From CAYMGQ01 sp964390055 (lineage in GTDB: Bacteria > Bacillota > Clostridia > Peptostreptococcales > Natronincolaceae): DNA of 22,080 bases. This document shows, piece by piece, positions 1 to 6,367 of this stretch. The stretch covers positions 1-22,080 of the forward strand of contig CAYMGQ010000021.1 in NCBI GenBank assembly GCA_964390055.1, read 5' to 3'. Below the pieces are notes generated by a model. That model was given only the letters and a program-made list of their open reading frames with translations, made no database searches and was not told the DNA's origin. A program made the translations under genes and the position numbers. The first letter of the stretch is position 1, and the number at the start of each line of letters is the position of its first letter.

Positions 1-49
1 AGGTGGCAGGACCGTTGGTGCTGGTGTAGTAGCTTCTATTATAGAATAA
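1..49 (+). CDS. tuf: Elongation factor Tu, C-terminal end (partial)
   Basis: Only the last 15 codons and the TAA stop (47-49) are inside the window; the gene begins before base 1. The reading frame gives GGRTVGAGVVASIIE, which matches the highly conserved C-terminus of bacterial EF-Tu (domain 3). EF-Tu is the GTPase that carries aminoacyl-tRNA to the ribosomal A site. Its place directly upstream of rpsJ fits the common str-S10 arrangement of Firmicutes. A terminator hairpin follows 13 nt after the stop, and a new promoter follows that, so tuf is probably not the main transcriptional source for the S10 operon, although read-through is possible. Confidence 0.93.
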   Translation, partial: GGRTVGAGVVASIIE

Positions 50-62
50 TAAAATCATTAAA

Positions 63-101
63 AAAATTTAGAAGAAGGGTATCTCTCTTCTTCTAAATTT
101 T
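63..101 (+). terminator. Intrinsic terminator after tuf
   Basis: A perfect 15-bp inverted repeat pairs 63-77 with 87-101 (arms AAAATTTAGAAGAAG and its complement), extended inward by a G-U and a G-C pair. The 3' arm itself ends in TTTT, and a further T7 run lies at 114-120. The stem is A/U-rich, so efficiency is uncertain. It separates tuf from the rpsJ promoter. Confidence 0.8.
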
Positions 102-136
102 CGTATAAAATAATTTTTTTATTTAGAAAAAGAGGC

Positions 137-165
137 TTGATATTTGCTAGTAAATGTTATAAAAT
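137..165 (+). promoter_or_regulatory. Sigma-A-type promoter of the S10-spc operon
   Basis: TTGATA (137-142) and TAAAAT (160-165) are separated by 17 nt and each matches the vegetative consensus at 5 of 6 positions. The predicted start is near 172, which leaves an untranslated leader of about 200 nt before rpsJ. The promoter lies just after the tuf terminator, as expected for the main S10-cluster promoter. Confidence 0.65.
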
Positions 166-171
166 GAACTA

Positions 172-369
172 GTGTCTGTTTAGAAATATCGATGAAACGA
201 AAGGTTGCTTAAAGGGGAAATTTTCGTGGAGAGATGTCTAGATCTATGAATCGGACGACAAGGACTACTTATTTTATTACTAACAAGGCAACACACCCGG
301 TACAGTTGTATATGTAGTCTGGGTCGTACGTAAAAAGAAATCGCGTGCGATGAGAGGGAGGGAAATATA
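172..369 (+). promoter_or_regulatory. Structured 5' leader of rpsJ, candidate r-protein autoregulatory RNA
   Basis: This stretch of about 200 nt has no convincing ORF but several complementary segments. ACGAAA (197-202) pairs with TTTCGT (222-227). GTC-T-GAT (236-243) pairs with ATCGGAC (250-256) around a bulged A. ACCCGGTAC (295-303) pairs with GTA/CTGGGT (314-324) with a GT bulge. CGTACG (325-330), or TCGTACG if base 324 is free, pairs with CGTGCG(A) (344-350). The last two stems abut, so they could stack, and the last ends 5 nt before the Shine-Dalgarno (GGGAGGG, 356-362). In E. coli an S10 leader mediates L4 feedback. Which protein, if any, binds here is unknown, and no T-tract attenuator was seen. 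Confidence 0.5.
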
Positions 370-690
370 ATGGCAACAGTTAAAGGAAAGCAAAAAATAA
401 GAATCAGACTAAAGGCATATGACCATAAGGTATTGGATCAATCTGCCGAAAGAATCGTGGAAACAGCCAAGAGAAGTGGTGCTGATGTTTCAGGTCCGGT
501 GCCATTGCCGACGGAGAAACAAATTATCACAATATTAAGGGCGGTTCACAAGTATAAGGATGCTAGGGAACAGTTTGAGATGAGGACCCACAAAAGATTA
601 ATCGACATCCTAAACCCTACACCTAAAACAGTGGACTCTCTAATGAGGCTAGATTTACCAGCTGGTGTTGATATTGAAATTAAACTATAG
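370..690 (+). CDS. rpsJ: 30S ribosomal protein S10 (uS10, NusE)
   Basis: First gene of the S10 operon, 106 aa against the usual 102 or so; the extra residues are at the N-terminus. The protein sits in the 30S head near the A and P sites. In known bacteria it also acts as NusE, pairing with NusB in rRNA antitermination. Family motifs visible are RIRLKAYDHKVLDQSAERIV near residues 11-30, SGPVPLPT at about 41-48 and the THKRLIDILNPTPKTVDSL block at about 73-91. The start is ATG 370, 7 nt after GGGAGGG (356-362). The gap to rplC is unusually long for this cluster (97 nt) and holds two strong hairpins, so S10 expression may be partly uncoupled from the genes downstream. Confidence 0.98.
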   Translation: MATVKGKQKIRIRLKAYDHKVLDQSAERIVETAKRSGADVSGPVPLPTEKQIITILRAVHKYKDAREQFEMRTHKRLIDILNPTPKTVDSLMRLDLPAGVDIEIKL

Positions 691-698
691 TTATTTTA

Positions 699-757
699 CT
701 AAGATAAAGAGATGAAAATCATCCTATCTTAGAATGATTATATCCTAGGATATAATC
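699..757 (+). promoter_or_regulatory. Two consecutive hairpins in the rpsJ-rplC gap
   Basis: Hairpin A has CTAAGATA (699-706) pairing with TATCTTAG (725-732), with an inner GATGA/TCATC helix (711-715 with 719-723). Hairpin B is a perfect 22-nt palindrome at 736-757, with half-site GATTATATCCT followed by its exact complement. Only 3 nt separate them. Neither is followed by a T tract, so they do not look like terminators. The SD of rplC (AGGAGGTG, 772-779) lies 14 nt downstream. The palindrome contains TATAAT (751-756), but no good -35 lies 16-18 nt upstream (3 of 6 matches at best). RNA processing, mRNA stabilisation or r-protein binding are possible roles. Confidence 0.6.
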
Positions 758-787
758 CGCTGTAAGATTAATAGGAGGTGGAATGAA

Positions 788-1420
788 ATGAAAGGAATAA
801 TGGGAAAAAAACTGGGGATGACTCAGATATTTTCAGAGGAAGGATTGGTAATACCGGTAACGGTAATTAAAATAGAAAATAATGTGGTTGTTCAAATAAA
901 AACCCAGGAGATAGATGGCTATAATTCAATCCAACTAGGTTATGGTGACATCAAGGAGAAAAACGTAAACAAACCCAAAAAGGGACACTTTGAAAAGGCA
1001 GATGTAGAACCTAGGCGGAAATTAAAAGAATTTAGGCTAACTAATGTCGAAAATTATACTGTAGGACAGGAATTAAAGGCGGATATCTTCCAAGAGGGAG
1101 AATTTGTCGATATTACAGGTACCTCCAAGGGTAAGGGTTTCCAAGGAGTTATAAAAAGACACGGCCAGGCAAGGGGGCCAGAAAGCCATGGTTCTAGATA
1201 CCATAGAAGACCTGGGGCAATGGCAGCTTCTGCATCACCAGGCAGGGTCTTTAAGGGTAAAAATCTACCAGGGCAGATGGGGGCACAACAAGTGACCATA
1301 AGGAATCTGGAAATAGTAAAGGTGGATGGGGAAAGAAATGTCCTCCTAGTAAAGGGAGCCGTTCCAGGACCTAAAAAAGGGATATTGACAATTAGAACTA
1401 CCAATAAAAGAGGAAAATAA
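788..1420 (+). CDS. rplC: 50S ribosomal protein L3 (uL3)
   Basis: 210 aa, normal length for bacterial L3, an early-assembly 50S protein whose central extension reaches toward the peptidyl transferase centre. It begins MKGIMGKKLGMTQIF, the family N-terminal signature. It contains the conserved block GTSKGKGFQGVIKRH (about 111-125), then SHGSRYHRRPGAMAASASPG, the region that carries the methylated glutamine (GQMGAQQVT) in other bacteria. The start is ATG 788 with AGGAGGTG (772-779) ahead; an ATG at 783 is out of frame. It ends 29 nt before rplD. The TAATAAGGGAATT just after the stop recurs after rplB. Confidence 0.98.
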   Translation: MKGIMGKKLGMTQIFSEEGLVIPVTVIKIENNVVVQIKTQEIDGYNSIQLGYGDIKEKNVNKPKKGHFEKADVEPRRKLKEFRLTNVENYTVGQELKADIFQEGEFVDITGTSKGKGFQGVIKRHGQARGPESHGSRYHRRPGAMAASASPGRVFKGKNLPGQMGAQQVTIRNLEIVKVDGERNVLLVKGAVPGPKKGILTIRTTNKRGK

Positions 1421-1449
1421 TAAGGGAATTACAGAAGGGAGGAATTATT

Positions 1450-2073
1450 GTGCCTAAGATAGCTGTATATAATGTATCGGGAGAACAGGTAAGCGAAATG
1501 CAATTAAGTGATAGTATTTTCGGTGTAGAGGTAAATGAACATGTCCTCTATGAAGTAATAAAAAGCCAACGAGCTAATAAAAGACAGGGAACCCAGTCTG
1601 TGAAAACTAGGGCGGAAGTTAGGGGCGGGGGAAGAAAACCCTGGAGACAAAAGGGAACAGGCCGAGCCCGACACGGAAGTATAAGATCACCCCTATGGGT
1701 TGGTGGAGGAGTAACCTTTGCACCAAAGCCGAGAAGTTATGCCTATAAACTACCTAAAAAGGTTAGAAGGCTTGCTATGAAATCAGCCCTCACATTGAAG
1801 GTGATTAATGATAACTTTGTAGTTTTGGACGAACTAAATTTAGATGTACCAAAGACAAAGGATATGGTTAATATCTTAAAAAATTTACAGGTTGATAAAA
1901 AGGCCTTAATTGTAATGAAGGATAGAAACGATGCTGTAATCAAATCCGCTAATAATATTCCAGGAATTGAGACAGTATCCGTAAACAATTTAAATGTCTA
2001 TGACATTTTAAAATACGATAAATTCATTATAACAAAAGATGCTGTTGAAAAAGTGGAGGAGGTGTACGCGTAA
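1450..2073 (+). CDS. rplD: 50S ribosomal protein L4 (uL4)
   Basis: 207 aa, starting at GTG 1450 behind GGGAGGA (1437-1443). L4 has a globular domain on the 50S surface and a long loop that lines the exit tunnel beside L22. The loop is visible at about residues 43-93 as a Gly/Arg/Lys-rich stretch with QGTQSVKTRAEVRGGGRKPW and RQKGTGRARHGSIRSP. In E. coli L4 represses its own operon by binding the S10 leader; whether this one does is not known. The stop overlaps the rplW start by one base (TAATG at 2071-2075), which implies translational coupling. Confidence 0.98.
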   Translation: MPKIAVYNVSGEQVSEMQLSDSIFGVEVNEHVLYEVIKSQRANKRQGTQSVKTRAEVRGGGRKPWRQKGTGRARHGSIRSPLWVGGGVTFAPKPRSYAYKLPKKVRRLAMKSALTLKVINDNFVVLDELNLDVPKTKDMVNILKNLQVDKKALIVMKDRNDAVIKSANNIPGIETVSVNNLNVYDILKYDKFIITKDAVEKVEEVYA

Positions 2074-2363
2074 TGACAAATCCACATGATATTATTATTA
2101 GGCCAATAATAACAGAACACAGTATGGATGCAATTGCGGATAAAAAATATGTTTTTGAAGTTAATAGAAGGGCCAATAAAATTCAAATAAGAAAAGCTAT
2201 AGAAGAAATTTTTGATGTAAAGGTAAAACGTGTAAACACAATTAATGTAAGAGGCAAGATTAAAAGAATGGGCCAATATGCGGGTAAAAGACCCGATTGG
2301 AAGAAGGCCTATGTCACATTAACTGATAATAGTAAGGAAATAGAAATTTTTGAAGGGATGTAA
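2073..2363 (+). CDS. rplW: 50S ribosomal protein L23 (uL23)
   Basis: 96 aa, normal length. L23 lies at the rim of the polypeptide exit tunnel and is the docking point for trigger factor and SRP in bacteria. The N-terminus has the family pattern DIIIRPIITEHSM (residues 6-18). The body contains the expected KYVFEVNRRANKIQIRKAIEEIF block, then the INVRGKIKRMGQYAGKRPDWKKA loop that reaches toward the tunnel. The ATG at 2073 shares its A with the rplD stop. Its SD (GGAGGAGGTG, 2056-2065) is inside the rplD coding sequence, so reinitiation after L4 is likely. Confidence 0.98.
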   Translation: MTNPHDIIIRPIITEHSMDAIADKKYVFEVNRRANKIQIRKAIEEIFDVKVKRVNTINVRGKIKRMGQYAGKRPDWKKAYVTLTDNSKEIEIFEGM

Positions 2364-2399
2364 ATAAGTATTTTGTAGTATAGAGGGAGGGAAATACTA

Positions 2400-3230
2400 A
2401 TGGCTATTAAAAAATATAAGCCTACCTCACCAGCTAAAAGACAAATGACGGTTTCTCACTTTAAGGAGATTACAAAAACCGAACCAGAAAAGTCTTTATT
2501 GACTAGTCTTTCAAAGACCGGTGGGAGAAATGCACAAGGTAAAATAACCATACGCCATAGGGGCGGCGGAGTGAAGAGAAAATATAGACTTATTGACTTT
2601 AAAAGGAACAAGGATGGAGTTCCTGCTAAGGTTGCATCAATCGAATATGATCCAAACAGAACAGCTAATATTGCACTATTGCATTATCTTGACGGGGAAA
2701 AAAGATATATTCTTGCACCTAATAATTTGAAGGTTGGAGATATGGTAGAATCCGGGGAAAATGCTGATATTAAGGTAGGAAATGCCTTACCCCTTAGAAA
2801 TATACCTAATGGTACAATAGTTCATAATGTTGAAATGAAACCTGGCAAGGGTGGACAAATTGCAAGGTCCGCTGGGAATTCTGCACAACTAATGGCCAAA
2901 GAGGGAAAATATGCACTACTAAGACTACCTTCTGGAGAAATTAGACGAATTCTTATCAGCTGTAAGGCTACAGTGGGAAGTGTAGGAAATGTGGAGCATG
3001 AAAATATTACAATTGGTAAGGCAGGAAAGAAAAGAAAAATGGGCTTTAGACCAAAGGTAAGAGGTTCTGCAATGAATGCTGCTGATCACCCACATGGTGG
3101 GGGAGAAGGAAGGTCACCTATTGGTATGCCATCACCGGTAACCCCATGGGGTAAACCGACACTAGGCTATAAAACTCGTAATAAGAGCAAGGATTCTAAT
3201 AAATATATAGTTTCCAGGAGAAGGAAGTAA
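2400..3230 (+). CDS. rplB: 50S ribosomal protein L2 (uL2)
   Basis: 276 aa, typical length. L2 binds 23S rRNA, is needed for subunit association and supports peptidyl transferase activity. It starts MAIKKYKPTSPAKRQMTV and contains GGRNAQGKITIRHRGGGVKRKYR (about 41-63). Near the C-terminus (about 225-240) it has NAADHPHGGGEGRSP, whose histidine lies close to the peptidyl transferase centre in known structures, and it ends in SRRRK. The SD is GAGGGAGGG just upstream. The downstream spacer again contains AATAAGGGAATT, as after rplC. Confidence 0.98.
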   Translation: MAIKKYKPTSPAKRQMTVSHFKEITKTEPEKSLLTSLSKTGGRNAQGKITIRHRGGGVKRKYRLIDFKRNKDGVPAKVASIEYDPNRTANIALLHYLDGEKRYILAPNNLKVGDMVESGENADIKVGNALPLRNIPNGTIVHNVEMKPGKGGQIARSAGNSAQLMAKEGKYALLRLPSGEIRRILISCKATVGSVGNVEHENITIGKAGKKRKMGFRPKVRGSAMNAADHPHGGGEGRSPIGMPSPVTPWGKPTLGYKTRNKSKDSNKYIVSRRRK

Positions 3231-3273
3231 TAAGGGAATTTTCATATTTTGTTTCTGAAGGGAGGAAAAATTT

Positions 3274-3558
3274 GTGAGTAGATCAATTAGGAAGGGACCC
3301 TTTGTTCATGCCGGCTTATTTAGGAAAATAGAAGAAATGAACGAAAAGGGAACAAAAAAAGTTGTTAAGACCTGGTCAAGGTCCTCTACTATTTTCCCAG
3401 AGATGATAGGGCATACAATTGCAGTTCATGATGGTAGAAAACATGTTCCTGTATATATAACTGAAGACATGGTGGGTCATAAGCTGGGGGAATTTGCCCC
3501 TACAAGAATATTTAGGGCCCACTCAGGCAGTAGTGAAAAAACAACTACGGTGAGATAA
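3274..3558 (+). CDS. rpsS: 30S ribosomal protein S19 (uS19)
   Basis: 94 aa starting at GTG 3274, with GGGAGG (3260-3265) ahead. S19 sits in the 30S head with S13, close to the A-site finger of 23S rRNA. The family signature is clear: SRSIRKGPFV at the N-terminus, KTWSRSSTIFPEMIGHTIAVHDGRKHVPVYI in the middle (about 32-62), and GHKLGEFAPTRIFRAHS toward the end (about 69-85). It is followed by a 62-nt AT-rich spacer before rplV. Confidence 0.98.
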   Translation: MSRSIRKGPFVHAGLFRKIEEMNEKGTKKVVKTWSRSSTIFPEMIGHTIAVHDGRKHVPVYITEDMVGHKLGEFAPTRIFRAHSGSSEKTTTVR

Positions 3559-3620
3559 TAAGATGCTTTATAAATATATAAAATTATAATGAACTTAAAA
3601 TATGGGAGGGAGGTCATTCC

Positions 3621-3959
3621 ATGGAGGCGAAGGCAACTGGGAGATATATTAGAATTGCTCCAAGAAAAGTTCAAACAGTTATTAATTTAATTAGAGGAAA
3701 ACATATAGACGAAGCTTTAACTATATTGAAATACACACCAAGGGCGGCGACTGTTGCAGTGGAAAAGGTAGTTAAATCTGCACTGGCCAATGCTGAAAAC
3801 AATTACAATATGGATAGAGATTCCTTATATATTGCAGAGATATATGCAAATCAAGGGCCCACTTTAAAAAGATTTAGGCCAAGGGCTCAAGGGCGTGCTA
3901 CCATGATTAGGAAGAGAACTAGTCATATTGGTGTGACATTGAAGGAAAAAATAAATTAA
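3621..3959 (+). CDS. rplV: 50S ribosomal protein L22 (uL22)
   Basis: 112 aa, normal length. L22 spans the 50S subunit, and its beta-hairpin forms part of the exit-tunnel constriction with L4. Family features are ARGRYIR-like ATGRYIRIAPRKVQTVINLIRG at the N-terminus, VEKVVKSALANAENN (about 47-61), and the tunnel hairpin region with GPTLKRFRPRAQGRA (about 79-93) followed by RKRTSHIGV. GGGAGGGAGG lies upstream and the start is ATG 3621. The stop TAA (3957-3959) immediately abuts the SD of rpsC. Confidence 0.98.
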   Translation: MEAKATGRYIRIAPRKVQTVINLIRGKHIDEALTILKYTPRAATVAVEKVVKSALANAENNYNMDRDSLYIAEIYANQGPTLKRFRPRAQGRATMIRKRTSHIGVTLKEKIN

Positions 3960-3971
3960 GGAGGGAAAATA

Positions 3972-4646
3972 ATGGGTCAAAAAGTAAATCCCCATGGATT
4001 AAGAGTTGGCATCATTAAGGATTGGGATACCAGATGGTATGCTGAGAAGAAGGATTTTGGCAAACTCCTTTATGAAGATTATAAAATCCGTGAATTTATA
4101 AAAGAAAAACTATATATAGCGGGAATCTCCAGGATTGAAATTGAAAGAGCGGCTAATAACCGGGTTAAAATAAATGTCCATACGGCCAAGCCTGGAATGG
4201 TTATTGGTAAGGGTGGCCAGGGCGTGGAAAAGCTTAAAAAAGATGTGGAGAAAATAGCTAAGAAAAACGTTGCTATAAATGTGGTAGAGGTAAAGGTGCC
4301 AGAAACAGATGCACAACTAGTTGCCGAAAGTATTGCCTTTTCACTAGAGCGGAGGGTTTCCTTTAGGAGGGCAATGAAACAAGCCATGCAAAGGGCAATG
4401 AGGTCAGGAGCCAAAGGTATTAAAGTATTAACTTCTGGTAGACTTGGAGGGGCTGAAATGGCTCGTTCAGAGGGTTATAACCAGGGTAACGTACCACTCC
4501 ATACCTTGAGAGCGGATATTGATTATGGTTTTGCTGAGGCAATGACTACCTATGGAAAATTAGGAGTAAAAGTTTGGATATATAAGGGTGAAATTTTACC
4601 AGAGGTAAAAGATACTGATGAAAAACCCAAGGACAATAAAAAGTAG
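3972..4646 (+). CDS. rpsC: 30S ribosomal protein S3 (uS3)
   Basis: 224 aa. S3 lines the mRNA entry channel with S4 and S5 and contributes to the helicase activity of the ribosome. It starts MGQKVNPHGLRVGIIKDWDTRW. A type II KH domain is visible with its GxxG loop in PGMVIGKGGQGVEKLKKD (about residues 74-91). The C-terminal domain contains RAMKQAMQRAMRSGAKGIKV and SGRLGGAEMARSE, and ends in an acidic/basic tail (EVKDTDEKPKDNKK). It begins only 12 nt after rplV, with AAGGAGGG overlapping the rplV stop. Confidence 0.98.
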   Translation: MGQKVNPHGLRVGIIKDWDTRWYAEKKDFGKLLYEDYKIREFIKEKLYIAGISRIEIERAANNRVKINVHTAKPGMVIGKGGQGVEKLKKDVEKIAKKNVAINVVEVKVPETDAQLVAESIAFSLERRVSFRRAMKQAMQRAMRSGAKGIKVLTSGRLGGAEMARSEGYNQGNVPLHTLRADIDYGFAEAMTTYGKLGVKVWIYKGEILPEVKDTDEKPKDNKK

Positions 4647-4681
4647 TAAGGGTTAAACCTTGAAGGAAGGAGGAATGGCGC

Positions 4682-5125
4682 ATGTTAATGCCTAAAAGAG
4701 TTAAACGTCGTAGAGTTCATAGAGGTAAAATGCATGGAGAGGCCAGTAGGGGTAATACAATTTCATACGGAGAATATGGAATTATGGCCTTGGAACCAGC
4801 GTGGATAACCTCTAATCAAATAGAGGCTGCTCGTATTGCTATGACCAGGTCCATCAAAAGAGGAGGTAAGGTTTGGATTAAAATCTTTCCTCATAAACCT
4901 GTAACCAAAAAACCTGCTGAAACTCGTATGGGTGCAGGGAAGGGTACACCAGAATTTTGGGTAGCTGTGGTTAAACCGGGCAGAATTATGTTTGAAATTG
5001 CAGGAGTATCGGAGGAAAAAGCACGTGAAGCTATGAGATTAGCGGCACATAAGCTACCGATTAAGTGTAAGTTTGTAGCTAGGGATGAATTTGAAGCAAG
5101 GGGTGGTGAAGCTGATGAAAGCTAA
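4682..5125 (+). CDS. rplP: 50S ribosomal protein L16 (uL16)
   Basis: 147 aa. L16 is a late-assembly 50S protein that helps position aminoacyl-tRNA near the A site. It opens MLMPKRVKRRRVHRGKMHG, the usual Firmicutes start, and ATG 4682 is preferred over ATG 4688 because MLxPKRVK is conserved. Other family blocks are ALEPAWITSNQIEAARIAM (about 39-57), KPVTKKPAETRMGAGKG (about 79-95) and FEIAGVSEEKAREAMRLA. Its last 11 nt overlap the beginning of rpmC, a strong hint of translational coupling. Confidence 0.98.
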   Translation: MLMPKRVKRRRVHRGKMHGEASRGNTISYGEYGIMALEPAWITSNQIEAARIAMTRSIKRGGKVWIKIFPHKPVTKKPAETRMGAGKGTPEFWVAVVKPGRIMFEIAGVSEEKAREAMRLAAHKLPIKCKFVARDEFEARGGEADES

Positions 5126-5309
5126 TGTATTAAGGGATATGACGGATGTAGAATTAAATCAAAGATTAACTGATTTTAAAGGGGAGCTATTCAATTTACG
5201 ATTCCAATTAGCAACAGGCCAGCTTGAAAACCCAATGAGGATAAGAAACGTTCGTAAAGATATTGCTAGAATTAAGACCATCATTAGGGAAAGAGAGTTG
5301 GGAAAATAA
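5115..5309 (+). CDS. rpmC: 50S ribosomal protein L29 (uL29)
   Basis: 64 aa, a two-helix 50S protein at the tunnel exit next to L23. The sequence MKANVLRDMTDVELNQRL is the family N-terminus, and FNLRFQLATGQLENPMRIR is the diagnostic core (about 25-43). The frame is open further upstream, but ATG 5115 is chosen because MKAN-LR begins almost every homologue and because GGTGGTGA (5102-5109) lies 5 nt before it. GTG 5103 and GTG 5106 have poor spacing. It overlaps rplP by 11 nt. Confidence 0.95.
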   Translation: MKANVLRDMTDVELNQRLTDFKGELFNLRFQLATGQLENPMRIRNVRKDIARIKTIIRERELGK

Positions 5310-5362
5310 TAGGTCGACTATATCATAAATTGAAAAATTAATCGGGAAGGGAGGCAAAGCTT

Positions 5363-5617
5363 ATGGAAAGAGCAAGCAGAAAGGTCAGGACAGGAAGAGT
5401 TGTAAGCGATAAGATGGAAAAGACAATAGTGGTATTAGTTGAGGACTCCGTTAGACATCCACTATATGGGAAGTCAGTTAAGAGAACTAAAAAATATAAG
5501 GTACATGATGAGCATAATGAATGTGGAATCGGGGATAGGGTTAGAATTATGGAAACAAGGCCTTTATCGAAGAGTAAAAGGTGGAGACTTGCAAATATTG
5601 TAGAAAAGGCAAAATAG
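5363..5617 (+). CDS. rpsQ: 30S ribosomal protein S17 (uS17)
   Basis: 84 aa, an OB-fold protein and primary binder of 16S rRNA in the 30S body. Family motifs are RKVRTGRVVSDKMEKTIVV (about 6-24), HPLYGKSVKRTKKYKVHDE (about 32-50) and GDRVRIMETRPLSKSKRWRL (about 57-76). GGGAGG lies just upstream of ATG 5363. This closes the S10 set. The 27-nt gap to rplN shows no terminator, so S10 and spc genes are probably one transcript. Confidence 0.98.
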   Translation: MERASRKVRTGRVVSDKMEKTIVVLVEDSVRHPLYGKSVKRTKKYKVHDEHNECGIGDRVRIMETRPLSKSKRWRLANIVEKAK

Positions 5618-5644
5618 TATAGATTGTGAAAAGGAGGTATTCCT

Positions 5645-6013
5645 ATGATTCAGCAGGAATCAAGACTGAGTGTTGCGGACAACTCTGGAGCAAGGGAGTT
5701 GCTATGTATCCGAGTCTTAGGCGGAACTAAGAAAAAATATGCCAGAATTGGGGACGTTATTGTTTGTTCAGTCAAAAGTGCAACACCAGGGGGAGTTGTC
5801 AAGAAAGGCCAGATAGTCAAGGCAGTTATAGTTAGGACTAAGTCATCCATCAGGAGAAAAGATGGGTTTTATATACGTTTTGATGAAAATGCAGCAGTTG
5901 TGCTAAAAGAGGATAATCAGCCGGTTGGAACTAGGATATTTGGCCCTGTAGCTAGAGAATTAAGGGATAGAGAATTTATGAAAATAATTTCCTTAGCTCC
6001 GGAAGTACTATAA
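5645..6013 (+). CDS. rplN: 50S ribosomal protein L14 (uL14)
   Basis: 122 aa, the exact usual length. L14 sits at the subunit interface, makes intersubunit bridges with 16S rRNA, and is the binding site of the silencing factor RsfS. It begins MIQQESRLSVADNSGARELLCIRVLGG, the classic start. It includes VIVCSVKSATPGGVVKKGQIVKAVIVRTK (about 39-67) and FDENAAVVLKEDNQPVGTRIFGPVARELR. AAGGAGGT (5631-5638) precedes ATG 5645 by 6 nt. It is the first spc-type gene. Confidence 0.98.
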   Translation: MIQQESRLSVADNSGARELLCIRVLGGTKKKYARIGDVIVCSVKSATPGGVVKKGQIVKAVIVRTKSSIRRKDGFYIRFDENAAVVLKEDNQPVGTRIFGPVARELRDREFMKIISLAPEVL

Positions 6014-6029
6014 TGAGGAGGTGTTACGG

Positions 6030-6341
6030 TTGAGAATTAAGAAAGGTGACACAGTGGTAGTAATAGCAGGAAAAGACAAGTCAAAGACAGGAAAAGTATT
6101 GCGTGTATTACCCAAGGAAAACAGGGTAATTGTTGAAGGTATAAATATGGTATCCAAGCATCAAAGGCCAGACCCAAATAACCAGCAGGGTGGAATTATT
6201 AATATAGAGGCCCCAATCCATGTGTCAAATGTTATGTACTTTGACAGAAAGGCCGACCAGGGAGTGCGGATTGGATACAAGTTCTTAGAAAATGGTGAAA
6301 AAGTAAGAATAAGCAAAAAAACTGGCGAAGTATTAGACTAA
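6030..6341 (+). CDS. rplX: 50S ribosomal protein L24 (uL24), TTG start
   Basis: 103 aa. L24 is a KOW-domain protein that initiates 50S assembly by binding the 5' end of 23S rRNA. The KOW motif is at the N-terminus (KKGDTVVVIAGKDKSKTGKV, about 4-23), followed by VEGINMVSKHQRP and NQQGGIINIEAPIHVSNV. The start is set at TTG 6030, which gives M-RIKKGDTV as in homologues and lies 6 nt after AGGAGGTG (6016-6023). The in-frame GTG at 6021 is inside that SD, so it cannot use it. It follows rplN by 16 nt. Confidence 0.95.
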   Translation: MRIKKGDTVVVIAGKDKSKTGKVLRVLPKENRVIVEGINMVSKHQRPDPNNQQGGIINIEAPIHVSNVMYFDRKADQGVRIGYKFLENGEKVRISKKTGEVLD

Positions 6342-6367
6342 ATTTGCGAAGGGAGGTAAGTCTAGTA

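Noticed and set aside
699..757. Reading the rpsJ-rplC hairpins as a transcription terminator
   Set aside because: Neither stem is followed by a T run and essential operon genes lie directly downstream.
3559..3620. Internal promoter between rpsS and rplV (TATAAT at 3585-3590)
   Set aside because: No acceptable -35 at 15-19 nt; the spacer is simply AT-rich.
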